Positions 32,601 through 42,799 of a DNA stretch of 64,000 nucleotides are shown in pieces. The position numbers and the translations under genes were made by a program. The stretch covers positions 496,001 to 560,000 of the forward strand of contig NZ_JACHLK010000003.1 of the NCBI RefSeq assembly GCF_014207955.1. The letters are read 5' to 3'. Within the stretch, counting starts at the first letter, position 1. Every line of letters begins with the position of its first letter. Source of the stretch: Acidovorax soli. Lineage in GTDB: Bacteria; Pseudomonadota; Gammaproteobacteria; Burkholderiales; Burkholderiaceae_C. The notes beneath the pieces were generated by a model that saw only the letters and a program-made list of their open reading frames with translations, did no database searches and had not been told where the DNA came from.

Positions 32601-35600
32601 AGCAGATGCGGCGACCCACTGAGCTGCAGGGGATTCCTCATTGAACTCCACCGCTTCCACCGTGTACAGCGGATTGGGGTCGGTCGAAATGGCGGTTTCC
32701 TTCACCGTCAGCTTCACCAGCAGCACCTTCCCATCCCTTTCCATCGGCGCAAAGAACCGGTGGATGGCCACATAGTTCTTGTTGCCATGATCGTCCGGCT
32801 TGCTCCAGCCCAGGATGGCCGACTGAAACAGGTGATCCACGTTCGCCACCGCCATGGAGTGCGCTGCCGGGCTGACCGACTTCGCGACAGCCTTGTTGCT
32901 GAGCATCTTGTCCAACTGGTTGCGGGACACGCGCGAGACAAAGCCAGTCTGCTGGTTCACCAGCGGCTTGCCCTGGAACTCCGATACCGCCGCCTTGGCC
33001 TGGGCAAAGGTGCTGGCTTCCCGCATGGGCTGGCTGGCGATGCTGAACATCAGCGCCTCATCGCGTCGGCCGCCGCCAGGCCCGCCCTGCTCCACAAAGC
33101 GGCGCGCCGGCAGGATGTAGCTGCGAATGATTTCGTCATCCGTCAGCCGCAGGGATGAGAAGCCCGGAACCGTCTCGCGCAGCCAGGTGCGGATTGCGGC
33201 AACGGCGCGGCGAACGAACCCGATTTCCGGGGTGTTCTGCGCCATTTCCGCCAACACTTCCTCGGCCGCCGCGCGCCGGTCGAGCGCATTCACGCCACGC
33301 AGGCCGTACTCGCGGATCTTGGCGTCCACGTCCTTCTTCCGCATGGTCGCGATCTGGTTCAGGATCGGCGCCAACTTGCCGCCGAACGCACCGCGCAGCC
33401 CATGGTGGCCCAAGGCCTCATGGAACAGCACGCGCGCCGCATCGTTGGGGGTGTTCAGGCGCGAGGCTATCAGGTACACCTTGCCCTGGTAGTAGAAGCC
33501 CTCGGGGGCGCCACGGGCCCCACCGCTGCGCTGCTTGAGGTCGGCGCGGCGGGCGCTGTCGGGCACCACCGGGTCATTCATGTCGAATGCCACGATCACC
33601 TGCGGCCCGTTGTGCCATGCACCTTGGATGGCGTGAGCCGTCTTTTCCACGGCCCGCACCGCCTGCTGGCGAGCTGCGGGCGTGAAACCATCGGCGGGCA
33701 GCTTGGCCCGCGCAAACTGCACGGCATCGTCGCCGGCAGGCGCTGCCTTCGGGGCCTCCTGGGCGGGCGCCTTGGCCTCCTTGGTCACCACCTCGGGCGC
33801 CTCGAATTCGCGCGGCTCGTACACCGGCATGCCCTGGGCGTCCGTCACTTCGGCGAATGGGATGGCCATTTCGCCCTTGGCGTCCTGGGCCAGCACAAAC
33901 CAGCCATCCGCATTCCAGCGGTGGCCCGTCACCAAGAACTCCTTGCCGTTGCGGAAGGCCGCAGATTCCACCGGAGCGCCGGCACGCAGCCAGGCTGGCG
34001 GCGGCACGGGGTTGGCGGCGATGTCTGCCACCAGCGCATCGAACTGCTTTTTGGCGCGCTCAAGGTCGGCGGCGCGGGCGAACGGCGCGGCAGAAACCTC
34101 CTGCAGGCGGCCGATGCTGCCACTCTTGCCGGCAATCTCCTGCTGCACCTTCTCGATGCGCGCAGGCAGGCCCCGCAACTGCGCCTCCAAGCCGCGCAAG
34201 CTACCGCTCACGAATTCCTGATTGCCCATGGTGATGGTCAGGTGCGGGGCGCTCTGCAGCGGCGGCCACCAGGCCATCACAGGCTGGCCGGCGTAGGTGC
34301 CAACGAACACGTTGGACGCCTCCATGCGGATGTTGTCCTGCAGGTGCTGCTGCATTGCCTCTTCCGCCTCGGCCCGGCTGTCGTAGACCGCCTTGCCTAC
34401 TGTGGCACGGTAGTTGTTCGCCTGCGCCTGCAGCAGGTCGCGCACCTTGCCTGGCAGGTTGTCCGCCGTCATGTCGGCCAGGCGCTTTTTCGCCCAGGCA
34501 ATGCTGTCGTTTTGGCGGCGGATGCCCTGGATCGCATCGGCCACGCCATTGGTGTGCAGGCGCTCAGCGCGCTTGAGCGCCTCCACGTTCTTGCTCAGCT
34601 TCTCGCGGATCAGGATGCGGGGATCGCCCGCGGCCTCGGAGAAGGACTGCAGGATGTCGTTGTCCTCGTCGGCCGCTGCGTCGCCCTCGATCACGCGGGT
34701 GGTGCTGTTGGACTTGAGGAAGGCCGTGATAAACCGCTGCTTGATGGCCAGGATCTGCCAGCGCCGCCCGTCGAGGCGGTCGGTCATGTAGCGGTACTCC
34801 ATCACGGTGTTCCACTGGTTGCCCTGGCGCAGGCCGCGCCCATTGCGCTGCTCCAGCTCGCCGGGCATATAGGGCGCGTCCATGTGGTGCATCGCACGCA
34901 GGTTGCGCTGCATGTTCACCCCCACACCCAGCGTGTCGGTCGATCCGATCACCACGCGGATGCGCAGCGCGTTCATCGCGTCCGCGATTTCCTTGCGCTT
35001 TTCCTTGCTGGTGCTGCCGTCCACCATCGCGATCTGCTCGCGGGGGATGCCCTGGTCCACCAGGCGCTCTACGATGTCGCGCATGGTGGAGAACGTCCGA
35101 ACCGTCCGATAGATCTTCTTGCCGGACGCGTCTCGACCAGCGCTGCGCTTTTGCGAGGTCGAGTAGCCCTGCTCCGCAAAGATTACCTGGGTGGCCTGGT
35201 CGCTGCTGCGGTACACATCCATCACATTGGCGACCACCTTCGATGCCTTGCTACCCGCATCGTCCGGCGCGCTGCCCTCCTGGCCCGCAAACTCATCGTC
35301 GCGCATCAGGCGGACATCGAAGCTCGCCTTGTTCGCCATCCCCTCGGTGATGATCGGCGACTCAGGCGCGCCCGAAGCCATGGCCTCCTTGCGTTCCTTG
35401 CCCGTCATGCTGCGCCATCGGCGCGCATACCCCTGCAGACGGGCAAAAATCGTTTTCTGCTCGGCCGTCAGGTCCGATGTGACGTTCACCACCTTCTTGT
35501 ACGGGCGATCAGTGGCGCCCTCGGTGCGACCGTTCAACAGCTCGGCGCGCTCGGCTTCGGTCAGGTCGGCAGAGGCCATGGTCTTGCCGTTGACCTGGCG

Positions 35601-38600
35601 CGGCTGCATTTCCGGCATGTCGTCGGCGAAAACCACGTCCATGTACTGGCCGATCATGCGGCGCAGCTCGGGCACGTTGATGAAGCCCGCCAGGCGGGTG
35701 ACGGCTTCATATTCACCTGCGGCCGACAGCTCCACGTCCTGCACTTCCTTGGCGAACGAGCCAAACCAGCCATCCCAGGTATCCACGCCAGCGGCCTTCA
35801 TCTCGTCTTCCATCACATAGCGCATCTGGTGGAAGATTTCCGTCAGCGTGTTCGTGATTGGCGTGCCGGTGAAGGTGTGGACATTCCCGCCGTTGTTGTT
35901 GGCGCGGATGTAGCGGGTGATGAACTGCAGCGCAATCGAGCGGTTCGAGGTCTGCGTGTTCAGGCCCTTCATGTTCATGCGGGTGCTGATGGGTGGCTTC
36001 TTGAACTCGTGCACCTCATCCACCAGCACCATGTCAATGCCCAGTTCCTCGAAGGGAATGGCGCCCTCCTTGCTGGAGCGCATGGCCTGCTCTTTGATCG
36101 TCTCGATGATGCGATTGCGGGCCTTCACCAGCTCCTTGGCCGTGACGGACCGGAGCTTTTTCAGTTCCTCATCGTCTTCGAGCATCTTGGAGGTAATGGT
36201 CACGCCATCATCCTCGGCCGCCGCGTAGGCTTCTTCCTCCAAGGACCTGATGTCTTCCTGCGCCATGGCCATCAGCGTTTTTTCACGGAAGCTCAAGCGG
36301 TCGATCAGCGAATGGGGCAGCACGATGGTGTCCCAGTCGTCATTGGCAATCTGGCGCATCTTCACCGCGATGGTGTCCGGGCTCAGGTTGTCGACGTAGA
36401 GCACCTTCGCGCCGGGATACATCTGCTGAATCTCTGCTGCCACGGTCGCGCTGTTCGCGTTGTGGGCCAGCAGCACGGGCTTTTTGGCGATGCCATAGCG
36501 GCGCGACTCCACCGCGATGCCGCCCATGGTGAACGTTTTGCCCGTTCCCACCTCATGGCCGTTGAGGCTGCGGCGATTCACAAGCGCGCGCCAGATGGCG
36601 TTGACCTGGTGCTCGCGCAGATTGAACGGACCGCGCCCCAGGCTCAGGGCCATGCCCTCGAAAGCCAGGAAAGAGCCGTCGTACTTGGGCGTGGCGTAGG
36701 CGTTGCGGACTTCGTTGTACTCGCGCTCCTGCGCCACACGGCGCTCGGGGTCGGACCACAGCCACTCGCCGAACTTGCCGCGCATGTCGGCAATCTTGCC
36801 GTTGGCCTCGTCGGTCGCCTCGGTGTCGAGAAACTCGTTCCCTTCACTGTCCTTGCGGCGGATCTTCACCGTCTGGTTGCTCATGGCCGCGTTCACCAAC
36901 TTGGAGAACGGGTAGTGGCTGGTACCGAATCCAGTGCTGGCCTCGGCGCGGCGATTGGCCCCCTCGGGGAGCTTGACCTTCCAGCGGCCATTGATGAATG
37001 TCACGCCGATGGCGTCGCCATCCAGCATGTTCAGCATGTGCGCCACGTAGGCAGCGTAGGTCTTCGGAGGAACCCACGTCGCGCCAAGCTGGCTCTCGAT
37101 GTTGAAGTACGGGATGTCCTTGGGCACCACCTTGCCCAGCTCGTCCACATTGCGCTGCATGGCGGTATTGCCTTCGTCCAATGCAGCCTGGGCCTGGCGC
37201 AACTTCTCGCGCACGTTGCCCGACAGGTAGATGTCGGAGGGGACGATGGCGCCTGCCGGCGACTCGAATACCGCGCCCGATTCCAGCAGCGCCGCCCGCA
37301 CTTCATCAACAGGCTTCTTCGCAAGCGCCGCGATTTCTTCGATGGTGGGCTCTACCGCACGATTGCGCGCCAGCACATAGGCATCCTGTGCGCTGGGGTT
37401 CTCCATCTTGGCCGCGCCGCGCATCGTGCTGCCGGTCAGGATGGCCGAAGGGCGGCCATTCACGTCTAGCGCAGCGAGCGCGGGACGGAAAGGATCGTCA
37501 AGGCGCAGAAGGTAGTTCAGACCGAAGCTATCGTTCAGCGGTCCATGCTCGGCTGTGAAAGCCTCGTAGGCCTCGCGTAGCGCCGTGCGTTTCGCGGTAG
37601 CGTCGGCGCCGCTCCGATCTGCCTCAATCAGGGCGGCATATTTGCCGCGCATGTCGATCAACGCGCGCAGCTGCTTTTCACGCAGTTCCGTGATCGCGGC
37701 GCTTTTCACCTTGTACGGGCGCACTTGCTCGGCCGGGGCCAAATGCTCGCCTCGGACCACCATCAACTGGCCGTCCTGCTCGGTCAAGGCCCCCTCGCGG
37801 TCGGCCGTGTGGTTGGTGATGTAGCTTATGTGCTTGGCGCGCTCAGCTTTGGCATAGACGCGCTCGGGCACCAGCTCCACCGCAGCTTTCAGCCTCTCGG
37901 CCATGTTCTCGGGCCGGTGCACGATCATGCCCGGCTGCATGCGGGTGGTTCCGCTGCCGAAATCGGTGGTGCCGATCACGTTGCCAGGGTTGGCCACATA
38001 GTATTCGTTGATGAACACCTCAGGGCCTGCCGGCGTCTTGTAGGCCACCGAGTTGATCCAGGGATCTGCAGGCACCTGGGACAGCGGCTGCTCGCGCTTG
38101 CGCAGGATCACGATGTCCGTGACCACCTTCGTGCCGGCGTACTCTTGGAAGGCCCCCGAAGGCAGGCGGATGGCGCTGACCAGCTCGGCCTTCTTTGCGA
38201 GTGCGGCACGGATGCGCGTTGCCTTCTTGTCCATCGTCCCGTTGGACGTGATGCCGATCACCAGGCCGCCTGGGCGGACCTGATCCACGGCCTTCAAGAA
38301 AAAGTAGTCGTGCAGGAACGGGCTCAGGCTGTTGTAGCGGCGATCTGCAATCGTGGTGTTCTCGAAGGGCCAATTGCCGATCACCACGTCATGGAAGTCG
38401 TCTGGCGTCTTGGACTCCTGATACCCCATCACCTTCACGTTGGCATCGGGATAGAGCAGCTTCGCCATGGACCCAGTGAGGCTGTCCAGCTCAATGCCAG
38501 ACAGGCGGCTGCGGGCCTTGATGTCGGCCGGCATCATCCCGAAGAAATTGCCGATGCCCATGCTGGGCTCCAGCACGCGGCCACCCGTGAAGCCCATGCG

Positions 38601-41600
38601 CTTTGCCATGTCCCACATGGCCATCACGGTCGGTGGATCCGTGTAGTGCGCATTGGTGATCGAGCGCTGCGCGGACTTCCACTCGTCCTCGCCCAGGTGT
38701 TCACGCAGCCACTTGTCGCGTGCCTGCCACCCTTCCTTGGGCATGGGCCTCTCCCAGGTGCCCTGGAACAGCTCTTGCCCGAACGAACCCCAGCCGGTGT
38801 AGCCGGCGAGCGTGCGCTGTTCTTCCACCGTGGCCTGCCGCGAGTCTTCGCGGATGGCGTTCAGCAGGTCAATCGCAGCTTGGTTCTTGTCGAAGCGGGC
38901 CACCTGGCCGCCGCCGACGATTTCAAGGGGGTTATCGATATGGAAGTTGCCGGGGCCTGGATTGGCGGGGCTGACTTCCTCGGGCGCCTTTACCCGGCTT
39001 CGGTTTCCGGCTCCAGCATCAGGTGCTCGCGCTCGGCCTGCTCTCGCGCGTCCGTTGGCGGCACCCCCGCCTTCTCCAGCCGAACCACTTCCTCCCACAT
39101 TTTCACTTGGCACACGAACGCCATCGCTTCCAGAACGCCCTGCGTCCGCAGGCGCAGATACATCCGAGGGCTGTCTCGCTTCCACGTCGCCAAGATCCGC
39201 TCGTGGAGAGGAATCGTCACCACTTCCCCGGCGTCCAGATACCTCTGGTGCTCGGCCTTGATCCGCTGGATGTCCGCTTGGCTCAATATCTGCATTGCTG
39301 GGTTCCTTTGTAGGGGCGTCGGCGCTAGGCGCGTTGCCGGCATTATCCGCTTCCTGCTCGTCGTCGACAGCAACAGCTTCGTGCTGCTCGATTTCGGCCT
39401 TCGTCTCGATGTCGATCACGGAGCGCTTGCTGTCCGCGCCCTTCTTGCCACCAGCCATGCCGATGTAAGCGCCTTGCAGGTGGTCCAGCGTGATGGCCTC
39501 GGCCGCCTCATCGCCCAGGTGCTGGCGCATCTGGTCGAGGGCGAACTTCGCCGAGTCCTTGAACTTGTGGTAACCCAGGCGGAACGCGGCGTCGAGCAGG
39601 CGGGTCAGCACCGGCATCAGCTTCGCCTCCTGCTCGGGCATCATGTTGAGGCGCGTGCCTTTGCCCAAGATGTCGCCCAAGTCTGCCAGGGCGGCCATCA
39701 CATCGGCCTGGGCTTTCAAGCGCTCCTTACTGGGAGCGGCCTTCTTGGACTTTGTAGGCGTTCCTTTGGCGGACTGCTGTGCTGCGTTTGCCTCTGCGCG
39801 GAACTCAGCCAGATCCTTAAGTGCCATTTCCAGCCTGGCGCTGGTGGAGCTGTTGACAGTGGGGCCGTTTTCGTAGTGTCGAACGCTGTACACCGCTCCT
39901 GCAGGCGTCCACTCCAAAGAAAGTTCGAACTCGTGAGCGCCGTTGGTCAACCACCAATCGCGGTCGGATTTCTTCCTGCCTTGCTCCATCCCCGCCTCAC
40001 GGGCGGCTTTAGCAAATGCGGCTTCCTCGCTGGCCTGCGCCTCGGTCAAGAATTCCTTGTCCACTGCAGACTGTTTTTCCGCCCGCTTGGAATCTGGCCG
40101 CGACTCAACTGCAGGAGCGCCGCGCTCGTCGCCTTGCGTCGGCGTGCTGTCAGGCTGCAGCGCCGCGCTTGGCGAATTCCTCACCGCGTCCAGTGCCTGG
40201 TCCACGGGCGCATCCAGCACGATGGCCTTGACAGTCTTTCCTTCCTCGGCGGCGGCCATGGCCTGGTGATGGCCGTCGATGATGTGGCCATCGCTCGAAA
40301 CGATGATCGAGCGCCCTCCAGCGGCTCCTTTGGCCTGCTCCACCTTGGACGGCGAGTATTCCGACTGGGTGGGCTTGAGGTCTGCAGCGTTGACGGTGGT
40401 AGTTTCGTGGGCGATCCCCTGCGCGTTCAGGTGCTTGACCAGGCCGCCGTGCGAAGCCGTGGGCACTTGGGGCATATCCGCACGGGGCACCCCCAGGGTG
40501 CCGGTCTCGGGGGCGAATTGCTTTTCGTCGCCCACGGCCTGCGAGGCAGCGGGCGGTGGCGCGATCAGGTCGGCCAGCTTGCCCTTTAGGTCGAGGTTCA
40601 GGTCTTGCCACTTGGCGCGCGGCAGGTTCTTGCGCAGGATCGGCTTCACGCCGGAGCGTTCGGCCAGCGCCTCGCGCTCTACTGTGGTCATGCGCTGCCA
40701 GCGCTCGCCGGCCTCATCAATGCGCCTGGCTGCGTCGGCCCCTTGCCCTGTTGGCGCCCGAGTTGGCTGCACGGACGCGGCCTGCGGCTGACCCTGCGCT
40801 GCACTGCTGCCCGCCTGGGCGCTGACGGCTGCGGCCCGGCGTTGGATTTCCTTCTGCAGCTTCGCTGTGCGCTTGTGCTCCGGGCCGTAGTGGGCCGCCG
40901 CACGCTGCAGCTCGGTATCGGTCATGTCGGGGATCTGCTTGGCTGCGATCACCTTCATGGATGTGGCATCATTTCCTGATGCAGCGCCCAGTCCACCCGC
41001 TGCTTGCTCCGCACCTGCTTGCACCGGAGCTGGTGTCATGGCGGCCTGAGCCGCCACCGGGCTTTCCACGGTAGCCTGCCTGACCACCCCCTGCCGCTTG
41101 GCCTGGTCGCGCTGCGCGCGCAGTTCCAGGCCCTGCTGGTATTCAGGCGTGCCCTTCATTGCCAAGGTGAAGCCGCCGCCCTGGGCGGGCACAGGCAGGC
41201 CGGTGACGGTAGCGCCATTGCGGCGCTGGCTCATAACATAGGCTTGGGCATCCTCGTAGCTCGGGTACACCGTTGGCGATGTGCTCGGCGCGTCGAGGAT
41301 CACGCCGTCTTCATCGGTCATGGGGGTGGCCAGGGAAGCCGCCGCCTGCAACGCTCCCTGATCCGCAGCCTTCTTGCCGCTCTTCGCCTCGATTTCCGCC
41401 TGTGCTTGTTCCTGGGCGAGCTGGGCCACCTGTCCAGCAGCCCCGCTGTCCACGGCCAGCACAGCGGCGGCCGACATGCTGCCAGCCTCGGGGTCCAGGC
41501 CCATCGCCTGGGATGGGGTTTGAACGGGGGGTGCGTCGAACGTCAGCCCCTCCGCATCCGCCTTGGGCAATAACGCCAGCGGCGGCGCGCTGTTCGGCTC

Positions 41601-42791
41601 GCGCGGGTCAAAGCTCCGTTGCACGCTGGTCAGCGCGCTGGCTTCATCCTGCGGCAGCAGGCCGCCGCCCTCGGCGGGGAGGTCGCCACCCATCGGCGCG
41701 AGCGTGAGCCCGCCAGGAGCATCGCTGTTCGCAGCAGCCCCCATCCCCTTCGCGGGGGCGGCCGGCGCGCTCGGCTCTATCACCCCGTGGATGCCAGCGG
41801 CCCCGGCTCCCATCGCGCCACCCGTCAGCACGCCCATCACGGCAGCTTCATCGAGCTTCTCGTGCCACGGCTTGCCCAGGGCAAGGTTCTTCAGCACGGT
41901 CTCTGCCAGGGACTGCGGCAGTTCTTCAAGGAAGCCTTCAGTGATGGCGCCTTCGAGCACCTTGCGCGGAATGCTTTTGATGGTGGGCTTGGCAACCGCG
42001 TTGACGGCAGCAGTAGCGGCGTCGTCGGCAAACTGTTTGGCCACGCCCTGCGCTCCCTGCGCAAGCATGGTGTCTGCGTCGCCAATGCCCAGGTAGCGCG
42101 CAAGGCGCGCACTGCCGGCGCCAACTGCGGTTCCGATCACGCCGGTCAGGGCTGCAGCGCCCGCCTGCGCGGGCGTGAGCAACCCGTCTGGCGTCTCCTG
42201 GCGGATGGCCTCGGCCTGCGATCCGGCCATGCTCACACCCTCGCCAGCGGCACCGGCCAGTCCCGCCTGGCGAGCGGCCTGCGCGGCAGTCGTCGGGTTG
42301 GCGATGGCGCCCATGCCCCTTCCCGCAGCCAGGCCAGCACGCCCCATCGCGCCCCCTGCACCCATCGCTGGCAGGGATTCAATGACGGGATTGGCGATCA
42401 GCGACGGGTTCGAAAGTGCCATCATCGTCTTGTCGATGATCCCGTCCGCCTGCTGGAATTGCGCTTGCTGCTCCTTGTACTTCTCGGTGTGCATTTCGCC
42501 AAGGAATTCCTTGGCCAGCTTGGGCCGGAACCCTAAGTCACCTTCATCGTTTTCGAGGACCTTGCCGACCCGCCCGCCCGTCACTATGTCGCCCAGACCC
42601 ACCGCTGCCTCGGGCACGGCCACTACGCCCTTGGCGAGCGATAGTGCAGCGTCCTTTACGAATCCGCCCATGCCCTTGTCCTGCGCGGGGGCCGATTTCA
42701 TCAGCTCATCCACAGATGAGGCCGCAGGAGCGTTCACGCCCGCTGGCGCTGCCTTACCGTAGCCGTCGAGGAACTTGTCAACTTCGCTCAT
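29646..42791 (-). CDS. Giant polyvalent phage protein: ParB-like, N6-methylase, SF2 helicase, metallopeptidase-like, PLxRFG
   Basis: One uninterrupted 4,381-residue frame. In order (approximate residues): an Ala/Gly-rich hydrophobic part (1-300); a ParB-like domain with DGHHQ (835); low-complexity linkers; an N6-DNA methylase with LEPSMGIGNFF (1400) and NWPF (1472); an SF2 helicase with GTGKT (2075), DEVHEF (2254) and RNGRGLRQGNQ (2645); a metallopeptidase-like HEALGHH (3122); a nuclease-like domain (3250-3440); a PLSRFG segment (3715) and a C-terminal helical, partly hydrophobic region. This is a phage polyvalent protein, akin to P1 DarB and the giant Bcep22 protein, thought to be packaged and ejected with DNA to defeat host restriction. 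ATG 42791 has AAGGA upstream and begins MSEVDKFLDGYGKA. Confidence 0.88.
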   Translation of the reverse strand: MSEVDKFLDGYGKAAPAGVNAPAASSVDELMKSAPAQDKGMGGFVKDAALSLAKGVVAVPEAAVGLGDIVTGGRVGKVLENDEGDLGFRPKLAKEFLGEMHTEKYKEQQAQFQQADGIIDKTMMALSNPSLIANPVIESLPAMGAGGAMGRAGLAAGRGMGAIANPTTAAQAARQAGLAGAAGEGVSMAGSQAEAIRQETPDGLLTPAQAGAAALTGVIGTAVGAGSARLARYLGIGDADTMLAQGAQGVAKQFADDAATAAVNAVAKPTIKSIPRKVLEGAITEGFLEELPQSLAETVLKNLALGKPWHEKLDEAAVMGVLTGGAMGAGAAGIHGVIEPSAPAAPAKGMGAAANSDAPGGLTLAPMGGDLPAEGGGLLPQDEASALTSVQRSFDPREPNSAPPLALLPKADAEGLTFDAPPVQTPSQAMGLDPEAGSMSAAAVLAVDSGAAGQVAQLAQEQAQAEIEAKSGKKAADQGALQAAASLATPMTDEDGVILDAPSTSPTVYPSYEDAQAYVMSQRRNGATVTGLPVPAQGGGFTLAMKGTPEYQQGLELRAQRDQAKRQGVVRQATVESPVAAQAAMTPAPVQAGAEQAAGGLGAASGNDATSMKVIAAKQIPDMTDTELQRAAAHYGPEHKRTAKLQKEIQRRAAAVSAQAGSSAAQGQPQAASVQPTRAPTGQGADAARRIDEAGERWQRMTTVEREALAERSGVKPILRKNLPRAKWQDLNLDLKGKLADLIAPPPAASQAVGDEKQFAPETGTLGVPRADMPQVPTASHGGLVKHLNAQGIAHETTTVNAADLKPTQSEYSPSKVEQAKGAAGGRSIIVSSDGHIIDGHHQAMAAAEEGKTVKAIVLDAPVDQALDAVRNSPSAALQPDSTPTQGDERGAPAVESRPDSKRAEKQSAVDKEFLTEAQASEEAAFAKAAREAGMEQGRKKSDRDWWLTNGAHEFELSLEWTPAGAVYSVRHYENGPTVNSSTSARLEMALKDLAEFRAEANAAQQSAKGTPTKSKKAAPSKERLKAQADVMAALADLGDILGKGTRLNMMPEQEAKLMPVLTRLLDAAFRLGYHKFKDSAKFALDQMRQHLGDEAAEAITLDHLQGAYIGMAGGKKGADSKRSVIDIETKAEIEQHEAVAVDDEQEADNAGNAPSADAPTKEPSNADIEPSGHPADQGRAPEVSGRRGSGDDSSPRADLGDVEARQPSDVSAPADAGRSGSDGVRVPSENVGGSGSAGEGGGAANGRARAGRARAPDAGAGNRSRVKAPEEVSPANPGPGNFHIDNPLEIVGGGQVARFDKNQAAIDLLNAIREDSRQATVEEQRTLAGYTGWGSFGQELFQGTWERPMPKEGWQARDKWLREHLGEDEWKSAQRSITNAHYTDPPTVMAMWDMAKRMGFTGGRVLEPSMGIGNFFGMMPADIKARSRLSGIELDSLTGSMAKLLYPDANVKVMGYQESKTPDDFHDVVIGNWPFENTTIADRRYNSLSPFLHDYFFLKAVDQVRPGGLVIGITSNGTMDKKATRIRAALAKKAELVSAIRLPSGAFQEYAGTKVVTDIVILRKREQPLSQVPADPWINSVAYKTPAGPEVFINEYYVANPGNVIGTTDFGSGTTRMQPGMIVHRPENMAERLKAAVELVPERVYAKAERAKHISYITNHTADREGALTEQDGQLMVVRGEHLAPAEQVRPYKVKSAAITELREKQLRALIDMRGKYAALIEADRSGADATAKRTALREAYEAFTAEHGPLNDSFGLNYLLRLDDPFRPALAALDVNGRPSAILTGSTMRGAAKMENPSAQDAYVLARNRAVEPTIEEIAALAKKPVDEVRAALLESGAVFESPAGAIVPSDIYLSGNVREKLRQAQAALDEGNTAMQRNVDELGKVVPKDIPYFNIESQLGATWVPPKTYAAYVAHMLNMLDGDAIGVTFINGRWKVKLPEGANRRAEASTGFGTSHYPFSKLVNAAMSNQTVKIRRKDSEGNEFLDTEATDEANGKIADMRGKFGEWLWSDPERRVAQEREYNEVRNAYATPKYDGSFLAFEGMALSLGRGPFNLREHQVNAIWRALVNRRSLNGHEVGTGKTFTMGGIAVESRRYGIAKKPVLLAHNANSATVAAEIQQMYPGAKVLYVDNLSPDTIAVKMRQIANDDWDTIVLPHSLIDRLSFREKTLMAMAQEDIRSLEEEAYAAAEDDGVTITSKMLEDDEELKKLRSVTAKELVKARNRIIETIKEQAMRSSKEGAIPFEELGIDMVLVDEVHEFKKPPISTRMNMKGLNTQTSNRSIALQFITRYIRANNNGGNVHTFTGTPITNTLTEIFHQMRYVMEDEMKAAGVDTWDGWFGSFAKEVQDVELSAAGEYEAVTRLAGFINVPELRRMIGQYMDVVFADDMPEMQPRQVNGKTMASADLTEAERAELLNGRTEGATDRPYKKVVNVTSDLTAEQKTIFARLQGYARRWRSMTGKERKEAMASGAPESPIITEGMANKASFDVRLMRDDEFAGQEGSAPDDAGSKASKVVANVMDVYRSSDQATQVIFAEQGYSTSQKRSAGRDASGKKIYRTVRTFSTMRDIVERLVDQGIPREQIAMVDGSTSKEKRKEIADAMNALRIRVVIGSTDTLGVGVNMQRNLRAMHHMDAPYMPGELEQRNGRGLRQGNQWNTVMEYRYMTDRLDGRRWQILAIKQRFITAFLKSNSTTRVIEGDAAADEDNDILQSFSEAAGDPRILIREKLSKNVEALKRAERLHTNGVADAIQGIRRQNDSIAWAKKRLADMTADNLPGKVRDLLQAQANNYRATVGKAVYDSRAEAEEAMQQHLQDNIRMEASNVFVGTYAGQPVMAWWPPLQSAPHLTITMGNQEFVSGSLRGLEAQLRGLPARIEKVQQEIAGKSGSIGRLQEVSAAPFARAADLERAKKQFDALVADIAANPVPPPAWLRAGAPVESAAFRNGKEFLVTGHRWNADGWFVLAQDAKGEMAIPFAEVTDAQGMPVYEPREFEAPEVVTKEAKAPAQEAPKAAPAGDDAVQFARAKLPADGFTPAARQQAVRAVEKTAHAIQGAWHNGPQVIVAFDMNDPVVPDSARRADLKQRSGGARGAPEGFYYQGKVYLIASRLNTPNDAARVLFHEALGHHGLRGAFGGKLAPILNQIATMRKKDVDAKIREYGLRGVNALDRRAAAEEVLAEMAQNTPEIGFVRRAVAAIRTWLRETVPGFSSLRLTDDEIIRSYILPARRFVEQGGPGGGRRDEALMFSIASQPMREASTFAQAKAAVSEFQGKPLVNQQTGFVSRVSRNQLDKMLSNKAVAKSVSPAAHSMAVANVDHLFQSAILGWSKPDDHGNKNYVAIHRFFAPMERDGKVLLVKLTVKETAISTDPNPLYTVEAVEFNEESPAAQWVAASATADGVSLTSILPAGDVLSLAERIERFNTRGEPMFARSKVAELTAHATAELNKTFSAPGKLNWWHKTIGTMYNLAERSPEFKPVFEAAQGFVDDVSHYATDAAELAPRLLPKLEEWRDITKSPVSAADNKAVAKPVFEGTLAWARGDDGEPVRVADLEAQALAMTVDEKAQRLLDRGEIDPGMLRAWQGMPATSYESAINTRYQSRILAAGVIWSDAELRDLFNLTDGQIALYKEFRAATDRSLDTMGRADMLRYGGEDVKPLRAMVMDAPNIADAERLLRRHLTDLAKEKPDRAEQIAALLTGIEDRAAKVAELQGKGYAPLSRFGKYTVDVLVNGERQYFSLFETAAEANDMAAKMRTEFGDASVTQGTISDEAFKLFAGITPESLEIFGNMLGLDSEGDQAQDKAFQEYLRLTKTNRSAMKRLIHRKGIAGYSEDVGRVLASFVYSNSRQTAAGLHMGDLGQAVSEIPQGMGELKDAAMRLAQYVKNPQEEAQAVRGLLFAQYLGGSIASAFVNMSQPAAVTFPWLSQFGGARQAAAELARAAKNIATKGFVYDKDLAASLKAAEDDGTVSPQEVHQLMAQASGRGSLRSGDGTRLGDARAAGQNALARLSVAWGKVFGAAEQVNRRMTFIAAYRVAVAQGMPNAHEFAKRAVTETQFLYSKANKMRFARGAIGGTLMTFKTYSVAYLELLHRMYTQGGPEGKKAALLALGMLMLMGGAGGLPFMEDAEDVVDALAQMMGYNFSSKQARQQLLEEMLPKGVADFIDKGVSGLPGAPLDVSGRLGMGNLIPGTGVLLEKASHTRDVMEIAGPMGDFATRVLSGTRKVLTGDVGAGLLEVSPTAIRNAAKGVDMAATGMYRDAKGYKVLDTNTLEAALKSIGFQPASVATVQEANGRNQQAKNFYNLQAQQIRAKWAAGVFENDQAMVSEARQDIADWNRRNPEQPMLITVPSVMSRVREMRKSKDQRIVDSAPRVMRSSLIIH

Positions 42792-42799
42792 GCCATTCC

